Origin: Prevotella sp.
GTDB taxonomy: Bacteria; Bacteroidota; Bacteroidia; Bacteroidales; Bacteroidaceae
Direction: 5' to 3'
Assembly: GCA_017413085.1 (NCBI GenBank)
Contig: JAFPVC010000016.1
Coordinates: 120,042 to 184,041 of the forward strand
DNA length: 64,000 nt
Both the position numbers and the translations under genes were made by a program. Of this stretch, positions 1-10,384 are shown piece by piece (within the stretch, counting starts at the first letter, position 1; each line of letters begins with the position of its first letter). The notes beneath the pieces are model-generated. The model ran no database searches. It worked only from the letters and a program-made list of their open reading frames with translations, and was not told where the DNA came from.

Positions 1-385
1 TAAACTTGCCGGCAGTACGCTCTGCCTCAACAAACTGTTCCACCTGATCAATGCTGCCATACACAACCTCTATACATGGCTCCGGCCCTGTTTGCTGCTG
101 TGTCTGGTGAAATACATCGCGGATATTTGCCGCGTTAACATACAATTTGATTTTTGACTCCGACTTGTTTACCAAGATGCGCTTGGCAAAACCACGGTCA
201 ACATAAGCCTTGAAATCAGAATATGAAGCATGGTGTACAGTTGACTGCCCAATAGTCTGTCCACCGTCGGTAAAAAATATCACCGCCAGCGTGGCAAGTA
301 TTATTATATATATCCAACTCATGTTGAAGCGAGGCATCTTCGGCGGGTTCGCTCCAGACATAGGTGATGAAGGTGATGTGGCCAT
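1..385 (-). CDS. ftsH: FtsH ATP-dependent zinc metalloprotease, N-terminal part
   Basis: Only the first 128 codons lie in the window; the gene runs off the left edge. It begins MATSPSSPMSGANPP, has one membrane segment at about residues 24-39 (WIYIIILATLAVIFF), then a periplasmic-type region with YSDFKAYVDRGFAKRILV, as in the FtsH extracellular domain (Pfam FtsH_ext). The AAA and protease domains are outside the window. FtsH degrades membrane and regulatory proteins at the inner membrane. It lies 67 bases downstream of rsfS on the same strand, the usual Bacteroidales order. The start codon is the ATG complementary to 383-385. Confidence 0.88.
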   Translation of the reverse strand, partial: MATSPSSPMSGANPPKMPRFNMSWIYIIILATLAVIFFTDGGQTIGQSTVHHASYSDFKAYVDRGFAKRILVNKSESKIKLYVNAANIRDVFHQTQQQTGPEPCIEVVYGSIDQVEQFVEAERTAGKF

Positions 386-452
386 CAGTGTATTACTTAA
401 TTAAACAATTTATACTTGATAACTGAGAATTATGTTATGATAAAACTACAAA

Positions 453-815
453 CTAATCCAAATCAGGAATCTCTGTGGTCGGAGCATCCTGCCACAAGGC
501 CTCGAGATTGTAGAATTCGCGTGCATCAGGCAGGAAAATGTGAACCATAACATCAACATAATCCATTGCTACCCAAATGCAGTTTTCCATACCTGCAATA
601 CGAACAGGTTTCTCTTTCAGTTCCTTACGCATAAACTCTTCGACGGAGTCGGCAATAGCAGAAATCTGCGAAGGCGAATTTCCCTCACAGACAACGAAAG
701 CCTTGCAAATCACGCTTTCCATGCCTTCCATGTCTATTATGCTGATATTATGTCCTTTCTTCTCTTGGATTCCCTTTACTGCTGTATCTACTAATTGTTT
801 TACGTTCTCTATCAT
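453..815 (-). CDS. rsfS: Ribosome silencing factor RsfS
   Basis: A 120-residue protein of normal length for the RsfS/Iojap family. The family binds ribosomal protein uL14 and blocks subunit joining when nutrients are short. Visible family features are DIEGMESV-like MEGMESVICKAFVVCEGNSPSQISAIAD in the first half and the conserved W-VAMDYVDVMVHIF near residues 80-95. It precedes ftsH on the same strand, a well-kept pairing in Bacteroidetes. No Shine-Dalgarno is seen, as is usual in this window. Confidence 0.93.
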   Translation of the reverse strand: MIENVKQLVDTAVKGIQEKKGHNISIIDMEGMESVICKAFVVCEGNSPSQISAIADSVEEFMRKELKEKPVRIAGMENCIWVAMDYVDVMVHIFLPDAREFYNLEALWQDAPTTEIPDLD

Positions 816-853
816 TTCGTGTAATTACAGATTATATAATTTCTATAGTGTAT

Positions 854-2182
854 TTAATCTCTACGGAAGATGTCACGTGTATATACTTTATCCTCCACAT
901 CGTCAAGGCACGCATCATAGCGGTTGGCTATTATGGCATCGCTCTGCTGCTTAAACGATGCAATATCATTGACAACACGGCTGCCGAAGAAAGTCTCACC
1001 ATCCTTCAGTGTGGGTTCATAGATAATAACGACAGCCCCCTTGGCTTTCACACGCTTCATGATTCCCTGTATGGCCGACTGGCGGAAATTATCAGAATTT
1101 GACTTCATCGTAAGTCGATAGACACCTATCACAGGAGTCTTTTCGCCATTACATCCATCATACTGGTTATTTGTATAATAGTCATAATATCCAGCCTTAC
1201 GCAATACGGCATCAGCTATATAGTCCTTACGCGTGCGGTTACTCTCCACTATTGCCGTCATCATATTCTGTGGCACATCACGATAGTTAGCCAGCAACTG
1301 CTTGGTGTCCTTCGGCAGACAGTAGCCACCATATCCGAACGATGGGTTATTATAGTGGGTGCCTATGCGAGGATCAAGCCCCACCCCATTGATTATCGCT
1401 TGTGTGTCAAGTCCTTTAACCTCTGCATAGGTGTCAAGTTCATTGAAGTATGACACACGCAATGCAAGGTACGTGTTGGCAAAGAGCTTCACAGCCTCGG
1501 CCTCCTTCATTCCCATGAACAGCGTCGGTATATCTTTTTTCTCGGCTCCCTCCTGCAGCAGTGATGCAAATGTATGCGCCGCATCTTCCATGTGGTTGCC
1601 ACAGATGGCTTTAATAGCCTCGTTCTCCTCGCTAAACTCACCGTCTTCTATGAGTTTCGGATATCCTACTATAATACGCGACGGATAGAGGTTGTCATAC
1701 AGTGCCTTACTCTCACGCAAGAACTCCGGCGAGAACAACAGACGAAGCTTACAGGAAGAATCTTTACCTTCTGCCTTGAACTTTTTCGCATACTTAACAT
1801 AGAGCGAGCGTGTATAGCCTACGGGTATAGTACTCTTGATAACCATCGTTGCCTTGCTACCGCTTTTCAGTACGAGGTCGATTACATCCTCTATATGGTG
1901 CGTATCAAAATAGTTGGTTACAGGGTCATAGTTGGTCGGAGCCGCAATTATCACATACTCAGCATCACGATAGGCCGCCTCGCCGTCAAGCGTTGCTGTG
2001 AGGTTCAGTTGCTTTTCTGCAAAATACTTCTCTATATATTCATCCTGTATCGGAGAGATACGTTTGTTTATCTTCTCCACCTTCTCTGGGATTACGTCAA
2101 CAGCCATCACCTCATGGTGCTGTGACAGAAGTGTGGCCATACTCAAGCCAACATATCCCGTGCCTGCTACTGCTATCTTCAT
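854..2182 (-). CDS. ugd: UDP-glucose 6-dehydrogenase
   Basis: The enzyme oxidises UDP-glucose to UDP-glucuronate with two NAD+, feeding capsule or exopolysaccharide synthesis in the cytoplasm. The 442 residues show the N-terminal Rossmann motif GTGYVG (residues 7-12), the STIPVGYT and SPEFLRE motifs (about 117-156), and the catalytic cysteine at about residue 288 in [10 protein letters not shown]. Length fits the UDP-glucose/GDP-mannose dehydrogenase family. It starts 11 bases after the SLBB export gene on the same strand, so the two are probably co-transcribed, linking the sugar precursor to polysaccharide export. Other family members such as UDP-ManNAc dehydrogenase are possible but fit less well. 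Confidence 0.88.
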   Translation of the reverse strand: MKIAVAGTGYVGLSMATLLSQHHEVMAVDVIPEKVEKINKRISPIQDEYIEKYFAEKQLNLTATLDGEAAYRDAEYVIIAAPTNYDPVTNYFDTHHIEDVIDLVLKSGSKATMVIKSTIPVGYTRSLYVKYAKKFKAEGKDSSCKLRLLFSPEFLRESKALYDNLYPSRIIVGYPKLIEDGEFSEENEAIKAICGNHMEDAAHTFASLLQEGAEKKDIPTLFMGMKEAEAVKLFANTYLALRVSYFNELDTYAEVKGLDTQAIINGVGLDPRIGTHYNNPSFGYGGYCLPKDTKQLLANYRDVPQNMMTAIVESNRTRKDYIADAVLRKAGYYDYYTNNQYDGCNGEKTPVIGVYRLTMKSNSDNFRQSAIQGIMKRVKAKGAVVIIYEPTLKDGETFFGSRVVNDIASFKQQSDAIIANRYDACLDDVEDKVYTRDIFRRD

Positions 2183-2193
2183 AATTTGTGCGC

Positions 2194-4734
2194 TTATTTT
2201 TTTGTTAAATTAGCTATTGTTGCCACCATCGTAGCCAAAGATGCAGCAGACGTGGCAATAGGCAAATATTGAGTTACTTTCGTTATGTCACGCTGAGGCT
2301 TTGTCGGAACAATTATCTCACATCCAGGTGTTGGTTTGTCTCCCTTGCCCATTTGGTTTACCGTACCATTCATGTGTACTATGTAAGTATGTTTTTTCTT
2401 GGCGTTTGAACCATAGCCGCCAGCTTGATTTATATAGTATTTGGCATTTTTGCCTTTGCTGTAAAGCACCGTATTCGGATAAAGCACGTCGCCGCTTATC
2501 TTTACCGTATTGATATATTGCGGTACTATGATACGATCACCGTCACGAAGTATCATATCGTATTCTGACCCTGGGTTTTCCAAAGCCTTATCCAACTGTA
2601 TTCCCACATAATATTTGTTACCAAGATCAAGCTTTGCGACATCAATAGAGTCTCCTTTACCTCCCTGCATCTTAGTCATGCGTATAACCTCATTCATGCG
2701 CAAACGCTCTTCATCGGTGATAGTACGCTCAAGTCTCGCACCTTTTATATATGCCATTGAATTTGCTCCTCCAGCAGACTTCACCACATCCGAAAGTCTT
2801 GTCTGGCGTTTTGCAAGCGCATACACTCCCGGAAAAGCCACTTCTCCCTCAACAATCACGTTCTGCTGTGTTTCATATCCCGGACTGCGACGCACATATA
2901 CCTCATCAAATGGTTGCAATACAAAACCAGCCTCACCATCAATCACAAATCCTTCCTTCAGTGCAAAACTGAAAGTCTGTGCTATTATGCTGTCCGTGTT
3001 CAACGCCTTTGGATTATATATTCGGCGCGAGATGTCAACCTTAACAGTCGAAGCTGTTTCTTTCAAACCACCAGCCTGCAGTATAAAGTCTTCAAGCGTT
3101 TCATTGTCTGCGTAGTTGTATACACCCGGATACATTACTTCTCCGTGAATGGTCAATGTACGCTCTGTCTGCATTTCTGTCTTTGTTGGAATAAAAAGCA
3201 CATCTTCATTCAAAAGCGGTATGTCTGGCGTGGTTCCTGCAAGTATACCTTTCACGTCAACGCTGACGACTTTCAGCGTACGGTCACTGTTCATGCGGTG
3301 CATCACAGCACGTGCGGTAAATGCATCCTCGGTCACTCCCTCACACGCTTTGAGCAACGCTCCAACGGTGGTGACGTCACCTCCCAACTGATACATGCCC
3401 GGACGGAATACGGCACCCTTAACTTCTACCATATTCTCATAGCGAGTTATTATTTTCTCGGCACTCACCACATCTCCGTCAGCTACCTTAAACGAACTCA
3501 TGTCAAACTCACCGACATTGAACACAGCCAGTTTGTTGCCGTTTTTTCTTGATACACGCAACGACTTGGTATAAGCTTCACTGGTAAAACCTCCAGCATA
3601 TTTCAACAAAGAACTTACGCTCTCCGTCTTTTTCATCTCATAGTACATAGGACGCTTCACGTTGCCTTCTATCTCAACCATACAGTCGTAAGGACTTACA
3701 ACGATTACGTCATTATCAGCGAGGCGTATGTTACCTGTCAACTTTCCGTTTAGTATATAGTCATACACGTCAACGGTTGTCACGAGCTTTCCACTACGGT
3801 ATACTTTAATGTTTCGCAACGTACCTATCTCACTCACGCCGCCTGCCATGTACAAAGCATGGAAGACGCTGGCGAATGCTGACAACGTATATGTACCAGG
3901 AGCCTGCACCTCACCCATCACGTTAATGGTGATAGTGCGTGTCTGACCAAGTCCCATCTTTATATTACTGCTACTATAGCGGCTACCCAAAGTGCCGCGC
4001 AACCGCGCCTGAGCCTGTGCCACCGTCAATCCGCTGACGTTTACAGGGCCGTAGCCAGTGATTGTAATGTCACCGTCAGGACTCACAGTATACACGTTTG
4101 AAGCCTGCGAAGCACCATATATATCGAGTTTCACATTGTCGCCAGGCCCAAGTACATAGTTCTGCGGTGTGGCAATATTCATTGCAGGTTCGAAAGTCAA
4201 ACTGGTCTTATTGAATATATCACGTCCAAAAACATGTTTACCGTTAAACAATGCCTCCGTATTGTTAACATTTATATTTTCCTCAGCCTCACTCTCCGTA
4301 TTTTCAGAGGCAAAAGCAATATCATCAACCGTCAGTTCATCCTGTTTGTTAGTATAACGTGCGCTATTCACCATAGACTTGTCACTATCTACCACAGTTT
4401 GAGTAGCCACATTCTTCTTTGCGTTTGCAGTAGCCGGTTCCGTCTGACCGTTATTTTTTCTCATCATGTTTCCTGCCTCAGTCACTGCAGCATCGGCTGC
4501 TCCCTCAGCACCTTTTTCTTTCAACTGCTGCTGATACTTCTGTCTGATACGACGTATCTGACTTATGTCTACACCTTTCTGCATCAACTTTGTCACAATG
4601 GTAGCCTGCGACACGCCTGCAGAATGTTCTCTGATAATATACTGCAGCACCTGATCGTCTGTCATACTTGACTGTGCCATTACACTGACGGAAGCACACA
4701 GGCACACGATTACGGCGATGAGGAATTTTTTCAT
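2194..4734 (-). CDS. Polysaccharide export protein with multiple SLBB domains
   Basis: An 846-residue exported protein with a signal peptide ending near AQSS (about residues 1-21). After a charged helical region there is a Poly_export (Wza-like) domain at about 190-260 with [15 protein letters not shown], then about six SLBB beta-grasp repeats recognisable by G-V--PG-Y followed by L---AGG (e.g. [56 protein letters not shown]). It ends with a hydrophobic stretch ([16 protein letters not shown]). Wza proteins are near 380 residues, so this is the long Bacteroidetes form. It presumably forms or lines an outer-membrane polysaccharide channel; the co-directional ugd supports this. Confidence 0.85.
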   Translation of the reverse strand: MKKFLIAVIVCLCASVSVMAQSSMTDDQVLQYIIREHSAGVSQATIVTKLMQKGVDISQIRRIRQKYQQQLKEKGAEGAADAAVTEAGNMMRKNNGQTEPATANAKKNVATQTVVDSDKSMVNSARYTNKQDELTVDDIAFASENTESEAEENINVNNTEALFNGKHVFGRDIFNKTSLTFEPAMNIATPQNYVLGPGDNVKLDIYGASQASNVYTVSPDGDITITGYGPVNVSGLTVAQAQARLRGTLGSRYSSSNIKMGLGQTRTITINVMGEVQAPGTYTLSAFASVFHALYMAGGVSEIGTLRNIKVYRSGKLVTTVDVYDYILNGKLTGNIRLADNDVIVVSPYDCMVEIEGNVKRPMYYEMKKTESVSSLLKYAGGFTSEAYTKSLRVSRKNGNKLAVFNVGEFDMSSFKVADGDVVSAEKIITRYENMVEVKGAVFRPGMYQLGGDVTTVGALLKACEGVTEDAFTARAVMHRMNSDRTLKVVSVDVKGILAGTTPDIPLLNEDVLFIPTKTEMQTERTLTIHGEVMYPGVYNYADNETLEDFILQAGGLKETASTVKVDISRRIYNPKALNTDSIIAQTFSFALKEGFVIDGEAGFVLQPFDEVYVRRSPGYETQQNVIVEGEVAFPGVYALAKRQTRLSDVVKSAGGANSMAYIKGARLERTITDEERLRMNEVIRMTKMQGGKGDSIDVAKLDLGNKYYVGIQLDKALENPGSEYDMILRDGDRIIVPQYINTVKISGDVLYPNTVLYSKGKNAKYYINQAGGYGSNAKKKHTYIVHMNGTVNQMGKGDKPTPGCEIIVPTKPQRDITKVTQYLPIATSAASLATMVATIANLTKK

Positions 4735-4818
4735 TTCTTTATCTTTGATATTTACAGTTTAACTATAAAATAACGCTCCCTCGCCTGATATATTGTGTAT
4801 CACGCGGGGGTTTTTATG

Positions 4819-5973
4819 CTATATCCTTGTTCTCAGTTTCGTTACTATCAATGCCAGACACCCATAGACCATGGTATGTATCCACAAAGCATGATACTCC
4901 GTGGCTACGTCGCCAAGCAAAGCACCCATACTGCTCATGCGGACGAACCCACGTATGCAGAAGGTACTGGGGAACAGCCACGAAACGCCCTGCCACACTC
5001 CCGGTATGCTACTCTGCGGCCAACTTACGCCAGAGATAAACAGCAAGGGCACTGAGGTGAATACTACTACAAGCATTACCGTTTCGCGGTAGCGTATCAT
5101 AACGCTGAAACATATTGCGAAGAACACACATGCCAGCAGATACGGAATAAAGAACAGCAGGAGGTCTTGTGCATGAACCATTGACACGAATCCGAATATA
5201 TGCGGTACCACCAACGACACCCATGCCAACATCACGCTGAATATCAACACGTATGCTGTGGATTGTCCAGCAAGCGTACTTATTGCTTCTCCCCAACTGT
5301 CGCGTCCTCGCAGCGATGTAGGGAAAGCATTGGCAAGGCGTTCCTCACGTCTTGTACCTGCTATCATGCCCACGCCGAGAAGCAGTGCCTGCTGTATTAT
5401 CAGCACCAGTACTCCTGGCAGAATGAAATTGCCGTAACCGCCAGTGGTATTGAATATAGGTACCTCGTCAAACTCCAGTGGTCGTGTTGATATCTCATCT
5501 TCACGCTTTGTGTGGTTGCCCAGCATCTGTGTCTGCAACTCTGTTCCCATAACACTTGAAATCGCTGTGGCAGTCTGGAATATCGCCTTGTATGTCAGCA
5601 TGTAGCTCATGTCGCAGTAAACGCTGACGCGTCCCTGCTCCATGCGACCGATGTTGATGGCGAAATCATGCGGGAAATATAAAATCCCGTATGCCTCACC
5701 ACGACCTATCATACTTTGTGCCTCACTGACGGAATTGGCGTGAAAGGCAAGACTGACATCTGGTGAAGCATCAAACTTCTGTGCGAACTCACGGCTCAAA
5801 GCCGAATGTGAGTCATCCACAAGTACGACAGGAACCTCCCTGACCACCTCGTTATTGTATATCCATGAGTACACTAATGGATATGCAATGGGCAGTATGA
5901 GAAAGAACAGCAACACCCCTTCGTCCTTAACGATGGTGCGCAGTTCGTTCAATATGTGGTCAAAGTAGCTCAT
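4819..5973 (-). CDS. ABC-2 type transporter permease (second of pair)
   Basis: A 384-residue inner-membrane protein of the ABC-2/YhhJ-YbhR type. One membrane helix lies at about residues 20-38, then a large extracytoplasmic domain (about 40-175), then five or more helices (LILPGVLVLIIQQALLLGVGM, LLLFFIPYLLACVFFAICF, VMLVVVFTSVPLLFISGVSWP). Its ATG overlaps the TGA of the upstream permease by four bases, showing translational coupling. With the neighbours it forms a TolC/HlyD/permease exporter operon. No ATPase gene of this exporter lies in the cluster. Substrate unknown. Confidence 0.85.
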   Translation of the reverse strand: MSYFDHILNELRTIVKDEGVLLFFLILPIAYPLVYSWIYNNEVVREVPVVLVDDSHSALSREFAQKFDASPDVSLAFHANSVSEAQSMIGRGEAYGILYFPHDFAINIGRMEQGRVSVYCDMSYMLTYKAIFQTATAISSVMGTELQTQMLGNHTKREDEISTRPLEFDEVPIFNTTGGYGNFILPGVLVLIIQQALLLGVGMIAGTRREERLANAFPTSLRGRDSWGEAISTLAGQSTAYVLIFSVMLAWVSLVVPHIFGFVSMVHAQDLLLFFIPYLLACVFFAICFSVMIRYRETVMLVVVFTSVPLLFISGVSWPQSSIPGVWQGVSWLFPSTFCIRGFVRMSSMGALLGDVATEYHALWIHTMVYGCLALIVTKLRTRI

Positions 5974-7118
5974 GCAGAGTATTCGTAGTTTAAGAAGGCT
6001 TTCTTTATTCTTGGTGCCATAAGCAACGGCAGCAATGCTATCACGGCAAGTGCTACAATATGCTGCCAGGCATCAGCCATCGGAAAAGTGTTGAATATAC
6101 ACCTCTGGTAAATGATGTAATAGTGACGCAAGGGGAAAAGCCATGACAGTGTCTGCAACGGTGCATCCATTGCAAATACGGGAAACGCACTGCCCACCAT
6201 GGAGAAACTTAATACTCCCCACAGCGAACACACGCTCATCGCCATTCTGAGCGATGGTATCAGTCCGAATATGAAAACGCCGAAGCCTTGTGCCGCAAGT
6301 ATGCTGATTAATCCAAGCAGAAGCAAACGCCACGGCCCGCCGGGCGCAGGGAAATGCAGGGCGCCGAACATATATGCCATGCACGCATACATCACAACAA
6401 GATATACAAAAGTATGCGGCAGCAGCTTTGCAAGCATAGCCTTGTACACATTGCCGCCGGCGGTGGCTATCCACTCATCCTGCGTACCGAATTTTATCTC
6501 CGTACCGAGCGAATATGCTGTCATAAGAAATACGAACAGCAGCATACACGCAGGTATCAGCATCGAACTGAGAAACATGTTATAGCTTATCCATGGATTG
6601 CCTATGGTGTGTGCGTCAAGTGCTACCGGCTGCAGAAATGCCGTTATCTGACCAGAGGAAAAACCCTTTGCCTGCATGGTGGCCTGACCTACGGCTGCCG
6701 AAGCCAATGTGCACATGGTTTTCATTTCCTTATACAACAAGGAACCGGCCGTCAGTGATGTGTTGCTGTAATAAATTGACATCTTTGGCTGACGCATAGC
6801 CATGAGTTTCTTCGTCATATCCTTCGGAAAGAGCACGAAGCCGTATATCTCATTACGCTGGATGGCATGTCGAGCCTCTTCTGCCGTGGTGTAGTGCGCC
6901 ACGACCTTTGACGACTGGAAAGCGTCTATCATGCGTGTCAGCTTGCGCGTTGTCGATGTGTTGTCCTGATCTACAATACCGATAGGCATCTTCACCGGCT
7001 GCCCTTCATTCATTAGCGATGTGAAGAACAGAGTGACAAACAACGGCAGCACCACCATACATATTATATATATAGGGTGGCGCAGGATTATCAGTATTTC
7101 ACGCTTTATAACCTTCAC
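5970..7118 (-). CDS. ABC-2 type transporter permease (first of pair)
   Basis: A 382-residue paralogue of the next gene with the same plan: an N-terminal helix (PIYIICMVVLPLFVTLFF, about 15-32), a large periplasmic loop, then a C-terminal block of helices. It overlaps both the HlyD gene upstream and the second permease downstream by four bases (ATGA), so the set is one translation-coupled unit. In similar systems (YbhFSR, YhiI-type) two such permeases work with an ATPase and a periplasmic adaptor to export drugs or lipophilic compounds. That role here is inferred from family and context only. Confidence 0.85.
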   Translation of the reverse strand: MKVIKREILIILRHPIYIICMVVLPLFVTLFFTSLMNEGQPVKMPIGIVDQDNTSTTRKLTRMIDAFQSSKVVAHYTTAEEARHAIQRNEIYGFVLFPKDMTKKLMAMRQPKMSIYYSNTSLTAGSLLYKEMKTMCTLASAAVGQATMQAKGFSSGQITAFLQPVALDAHTIGNPWISYNMFLSSMLIPACMLLFVFLMTAYSLGTEIKFGTQDEWIATAGGNVYKAMLAKLLPHTFVYLVVMYACMAYMFGALHFPAPGGPWRLLLLGLISILAAQGFGVFIFGLIPSLRMAMSVCSLWGVLSFSMVGSAFPVFAMDAPLQTLSWLFPLRHYYIIYQRCIFNTFPMADAWQHIVALAVIALLPLLMAPRIKKAFLNYEYSA

Positions 7119-8104
7119 TTCCTCCTTATTATCACTGACATGCCCGGGCGCAGACCGTCAAACTTCTCGGCAGGACGCGCCTTCACCTCAAATGTCTTCA
7201 GGTCATACTGCCCGTTTGACTTCGTGGCTTTCCACGTAGCATAGCTGCCCTGATCTTTTATTGAGGTGACTTTCATCTTTATTTCTTTATTGAATGCTGG
7301 CACAAAGGCAACAAATGTATCACCGGTCTTCAGTCCTGCCAGTTGGTCCTCACGGAAATTGAATGTTCCCCAGACTTCCTTCATCAGGCTGATGGTCATA
7401 ATAGGACTGCCGCTACCAATCAGCTCACCCACTTTGGGGTATATAGTTGCCACTTCGCCTTCCATCTGTGCAGTCTGCACGGTCTCACGTATATACGAAG
7501 AAACTTCTTCCACTGCGCCTTTGGCTCTGTTTACCTGTGCAGCAGCGGCGGCTTTTTCCTCCGAACGAGCACCATTCACAGCCATGTCATACTGACTCTT
7601 TGCTGCTTTTTCCTGTGCTTCAAAGGCCTTGTAGCTGGCGTATGCCTCATCGCGTTTTTGTTCGCTGAGCACACCTTCGTCAAACAAGCGCTGCACACGC
7701 TCGTATGATTTCTTGCTTATCTCCAGTCCGGCCTTGGCCTGCTGCCACAGTTCGTATGCTCCCTGTATCTGCTCTTTGCGTGCACCGGCCTTGGCCATGT
7801 TGCTCATTGCAGCAGCCGCACTCTCTGCACTCTCTGCCTGCATGGCTTTAGCCTCAACCTCCGGGGCATCAAGTATCGCCAACGTGTCACCTACGTGCAC
7901 GTAGTCACCTTCCTTGACGCGCAGTTCCAGTATGCGTGACGGCACCTTACTTGACACACGATATTCCTCTACGTCTATCTGTCCCTGTATTACTTCTTCC
8001 TCTGAGCCGATTGTGAAAAAACCAATTGCTCCCACAATGAGCACCACCAGGGCAAACACGCCCAGGGCTATCATCACACTTTTATGTTGCTGTTTTTCGT
8101 TCAT
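7115..8104 (-). CDS. HlyD-family periplasmic adaptor (membrane fusion) protein
   Basis: 329 residues with an N-terminal membrane anchor (SVMIALGVFALVVLIVGAIGFF, about residues 8-30), then a biotinyl-lipoyl-like half motif (VSSKVPSRILELRVKEGDYVHVGD), an alanine-rich coiled-coil hairpin at about 75-200 (EAKAMQAESAESAAAAMSNMAK onwards) and a beta-barrel segment. Such proteins bridge an inner-membrane pump and a TolC channel. It follows the TolC-like gene with a 19-base gap and overlaps the permease gene by four bases. Confidence 0.88.
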   Translation of the reverse strand: MNEKQQHKSVMIALGVFALVVLIVGAIGFFTIGSEEEVIQGQIDVEEYRVSSKVPSRILELRVKEGDYVHVGDTLAILDAPEVEAKAMQAESAESAAAAMSNMAKAGARKEQIQGAYELWQQAKAGLEISKKSYERVQRLFDEGVLSEQKRDEAYASYKAFEAQEKAAKSQYDMAVNGARSEEKAAAAAQVNRAKGAVEEVSSYIRETVQTAQMEGEVATIYPKVGELIGSGSPIMTISLMKEVWGTFNFREDQLAGLKTGDTFVAFVPAFNKEIKMKVTSIKDQGSYATWKATKSNGQYDLKTFEVKARPAEKFDGLRPGMSVIIRRK

Positions 8105-8123
8105 CTTTCGTCAGTTTTTATTT

Positions 8124-9698
8124 TTACATCTCTCCCAGGGCTTTCTTCAGTGCCGTCTCGCTCATCTTTACGTCTATCTCTGCGTCTATCTTCTGCGTCT
8201 GTGCCTGCAGCCAAGCCGTTTGCGCTGCCATCACGTCGGAGGTCTGCATTACGCCTTCCTTGAATCCAAGGTTTGCACACCGCAGGTTCTCCTCAGCACT
8301 GCTGATATTCTTTTTGGCTGTAGCGAGGTTCTTGTTTGCTTCACGCACACGGAAATTACATTGGTTCACTTGCAGTTGCATCATCTCCTGTGCCTCGTCG
8401 TATGCCAACTGAGCCATTGTGGTGGCGCACTTTGAAGTGCGGATCTTATACATTGTCTCGCCCCAGTCAAGAACAGGAACTCTGACCATCACGCCGACAT
8501 TGAACACTCCTTTGAATTTCCGTTCGAAACCGTTGTAGACACTCGGATTGGTAAACACCACTCCGCCCATCAGTGCCACCTGCGGCATATATCCTGCACG
8601 CGCCAGCCTTGTCTGTTCTTTCGACAGTTCAACGGCATCTTGCAGCATTTGCAGTTCCGGACGGTGCTGTTGCAACTGCTCTGCTATCTCGCTTGTGCTA
8701 CGGTTGCTTTCCACAAGCAGTTCGGCATTTATCTCCTTGTCGCCCTCGTCCTCAAGGGTGATATCCGTATCAAGATCCAAGCCACACAACTGGCACAGGT
8801 ACATCCTTGCAAGCGACAGGCCGTTATCCACTTTCGCCTTAGTCATGTCAGCCTCGTTGACCGCCACATCAACTTTCAGACCGTCGGCACGTGTTGCCAC
8901 GCCGTTTTCTATCATCTTATCGATATCGTGGTCAAGTTTGCGCACCAGTTCCAGATATGCCTCTGCAAGCTTCTGCTTGTGACGCAGCGAAACGACCGTC
9001 CAATAGGCATTGTCTATGTCATAGAGCACGTCGTTACGCTTGGCATCAATTCTTGTATCTGCCAGGCGCTCTGCTATGTCTGCCATATTGTTAGCAGCAG
9101 TTATAGCCCCACCCATGAATACGGGCTGTGCAACCATTGCCGATGCCGTAAACATGTGGTGAGTGTTGGTACGGAACGCATCTACTATCTTCTCGCCCGC
9201 CTGATTTACCGTCTGCGCCAAATCTGGCATCAAGCCACCTGCCGCCTCTTTCATGCTGGCCGTCATAGTCTGAGCCATAGCCCCGAACTTCTGCGCTTCA
9301 TCGGGTGTCAACAATCCCTGCTGCACCAATCCTGCGAGCTTCTGCCCCATGCTCTGGGTCATGGCACTTGTCAGTCCGTCGCCCATGCCTTGCAGTTTCT
9401 GCATTCCGATGGTGCCCATATTGGCGAAGGCATACTTCTGTTCGTCGTTGAGCAGTGATATCTCTCGGCTACTATACATATAACCGCCCGCCACATCAAC
9501 GTGCGGCAGGTATTTTGTGCGAGCAGCCTTACGAGTATTGGTTGCCATCTCTTTCTTCACCCTTGCCACGCTCATCTGCTTGTTTGAGCGCAGAGCCATA
9601 GCCCGGCACGAATCGAGAGACAGAGTGCGAGCACCGGCAGTGACAGCACCGAAGCAAAGCAAAGACAGAGAAAGAACATAGAGTTTATTCATATGCAT
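8124..9698 (-). CDS. TolC-family outer-membrane efflux protein
   Basis: The open frame extends to 9971, but I start at the ATG complementary to 9696-9698. This gives a signal peptide (MHMNKLYVLSLSLLCFGAVTAG) and places the start just after a good promoter at 9720-9750; AAGGA lies upstream. The next ATG, two codons on, is equally possible. The mature part shows OEP repeats: long alpha-helical heptads and two similar halves (LARMYLCQLCGLDLD; LAYDEAQEMMQLQVNQCNFRVREANKNL). About 524 residues, longer than E. coli TolC, with an insert rich in Q, M and A near residues 85-140. It is the first gene of the exporter operon. Confidence 0.86.
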   Translation of the reverse strand: MHMNKLYVLSLSLLCFGAVTAGARTLSLDSCRAMALRSNKQMSVARVKKEMATNTRKAARTKYLPHVDVAGGYMYSSREISLLNDEQKYAFANMGTIGMQKLQGMGDGLTSAMTQSMGQKLAGLVQQGLLTPDEAQKFGAMAQTMTASMKEAAGGLMPDLAQTVNQAGEKIVDAFRTNTHHMFTASAMVAQPVFMGGAITAANNMADIAERLADTRIDAKRNDVLYDIDNAYWTVVSLRHKQKLAEAYLELVRKLDHDIDKMIENGVATRADGLKVDVAVNEADMTKAKVDNGLSLARMYLCQLCGLDLDTDITLEDEGDKEINAELLVESNRSTSEIAEQLQQHRPELQMLQDAVELSKEQTRLARAGYMPQVALMGGVVFTNPSVYNGFERKFKGVFNVGVMVRVPVLDWGETMYKIRTSKCATTMAQLAYDEAQEMMQLQVNQCNFRVREANKNLATAKKNISSAEENLRCANLGFKEGVMQTSDVMAAQTAWLQAQTQKIDAEIDVKMSETALKKALGEM

Positions 9699-9719
9699 TC
9701 TGATTCCTTGTTCAAACTG

Positions 9720-9750
9720 CAAAATTACAAATAAAATATTAATTATACAA
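9720..9750 (-). promoter_or_regulatory. Promoter of the TolC/HlyD/permease operon
   Basis: On the minus strand TTG (9748-9750) is followed after exactly 20 bases by TAATTTTG (9720-9727), the Bacteroidetes -33/-7 pattern. It lies 22 bases before the chosen TolC start. Confidence 0.7.
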
Positions 9751-9800
9751 TTATTTAGAGTTAATAAAGGAAAATAGTTCTTTCTCTTATTATTTTTTAT

Positions 9801-9808
9801 TACCTTTG
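9801..9808 (+). promoter_or_regulatory. Promoter -7 element of the Nudix/VanW pair
   Basis: TACCTTTG followed by C matches TAnnTTTGY. The -33 region is only TTC-like, so this is a weaker match. The Nudix ATG is 19 bases downstream. Confidence 0.55.
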
Positions 9809-9827
9809 CATAAAATTTCACAATACA

Positions 9828-10370
9828 ATGACAAAACAAGTTTTGATTACTGAGGACAACGGGGCTGAAATGTTTCCCGAAGTTGACGAGAATGGCAATA
9901 TCATTGGTGCGATAAGCAGGGGCGAGGCTCACTCCGGCACCAAGCGTCTGCACCCTGTGGTACACCTGCATGTGTTTGATTCTGCCGCGCGGCTGTATTT
10001 ACAGCATCGTGCCGACTGGAAGGAGATACAGCCCGGCAAATGGGACACCGCCGTTGGCGGACACGTTGACTTGGGTGAATCAACAGAGCAGGCATTGCTT
10101 CGCGAGGCTGGCGAAGAACTCGGACTGCAGCCTGGCCATTATACCCCGCAGTTCATAACGAGCTACGTCTACGAAAGCACCGTGGAGCGCGAACTGGTCT
10201 ACATCTACCGTACCACGATAGACGACGAGTCATTGCTGCATCCTTCTGCCACAGAGACGCAAGGCGGGCGTTTCTGGGCAGATGCTGAAATCCGAGCCTC
10301 TATTGGCAGAAATACCCTCACCCCAATGTTTGAACAGGAATATAAGCGACATTTAATGCCTAATTCATAA
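9828..10370 (+). CDS. Nudix hydrolase (YfcD/Idi-like)
   Basis: A 180-residue Nudix protein. The Nudix box is intact: GGHVDLGES then REAGEELGL (about residues 76-99), giving the metal-binding REXXEE. The N-terminus (MFPEVDENGNIIGAISRGEAH) resembles the YfcD/isopentenyl-diphosphate-isomerase-like subgroup, in which E--DE-g--ig--r-e-H is typical. The reaction is hydrolysis of a nucleoside-diphosphate-linked or related substrate; the exact substrate cannot be told. VanW follows after 14 bases on the same strand. Confidence 0.88.
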   Translation: MTKQVLITEDNGAEMFPEVDENGNIIGAISRGEAHSGTKRLHPVVHLHVFDSAARLYLQHRADWKEIQPGKWDTAVGGHVDLGESTEQALLREAGEELGLQPGHYTPQFITSYVYESTVERELVYIYRTTIDDESLLHPSATETQGGRFWADAEIRASIGRNTLTPMFEQEYKRHLMPNS

Positions 10371-10384
10371 TCTACACTCTAAAT

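Noticed and set aside
9699-9971. Longer start for the TolC-like protein
   Set aside because: The extension covers the promoter at 9720-9750 and the divergent Nudix start, and lacks a signal peptide at its N-terminus.
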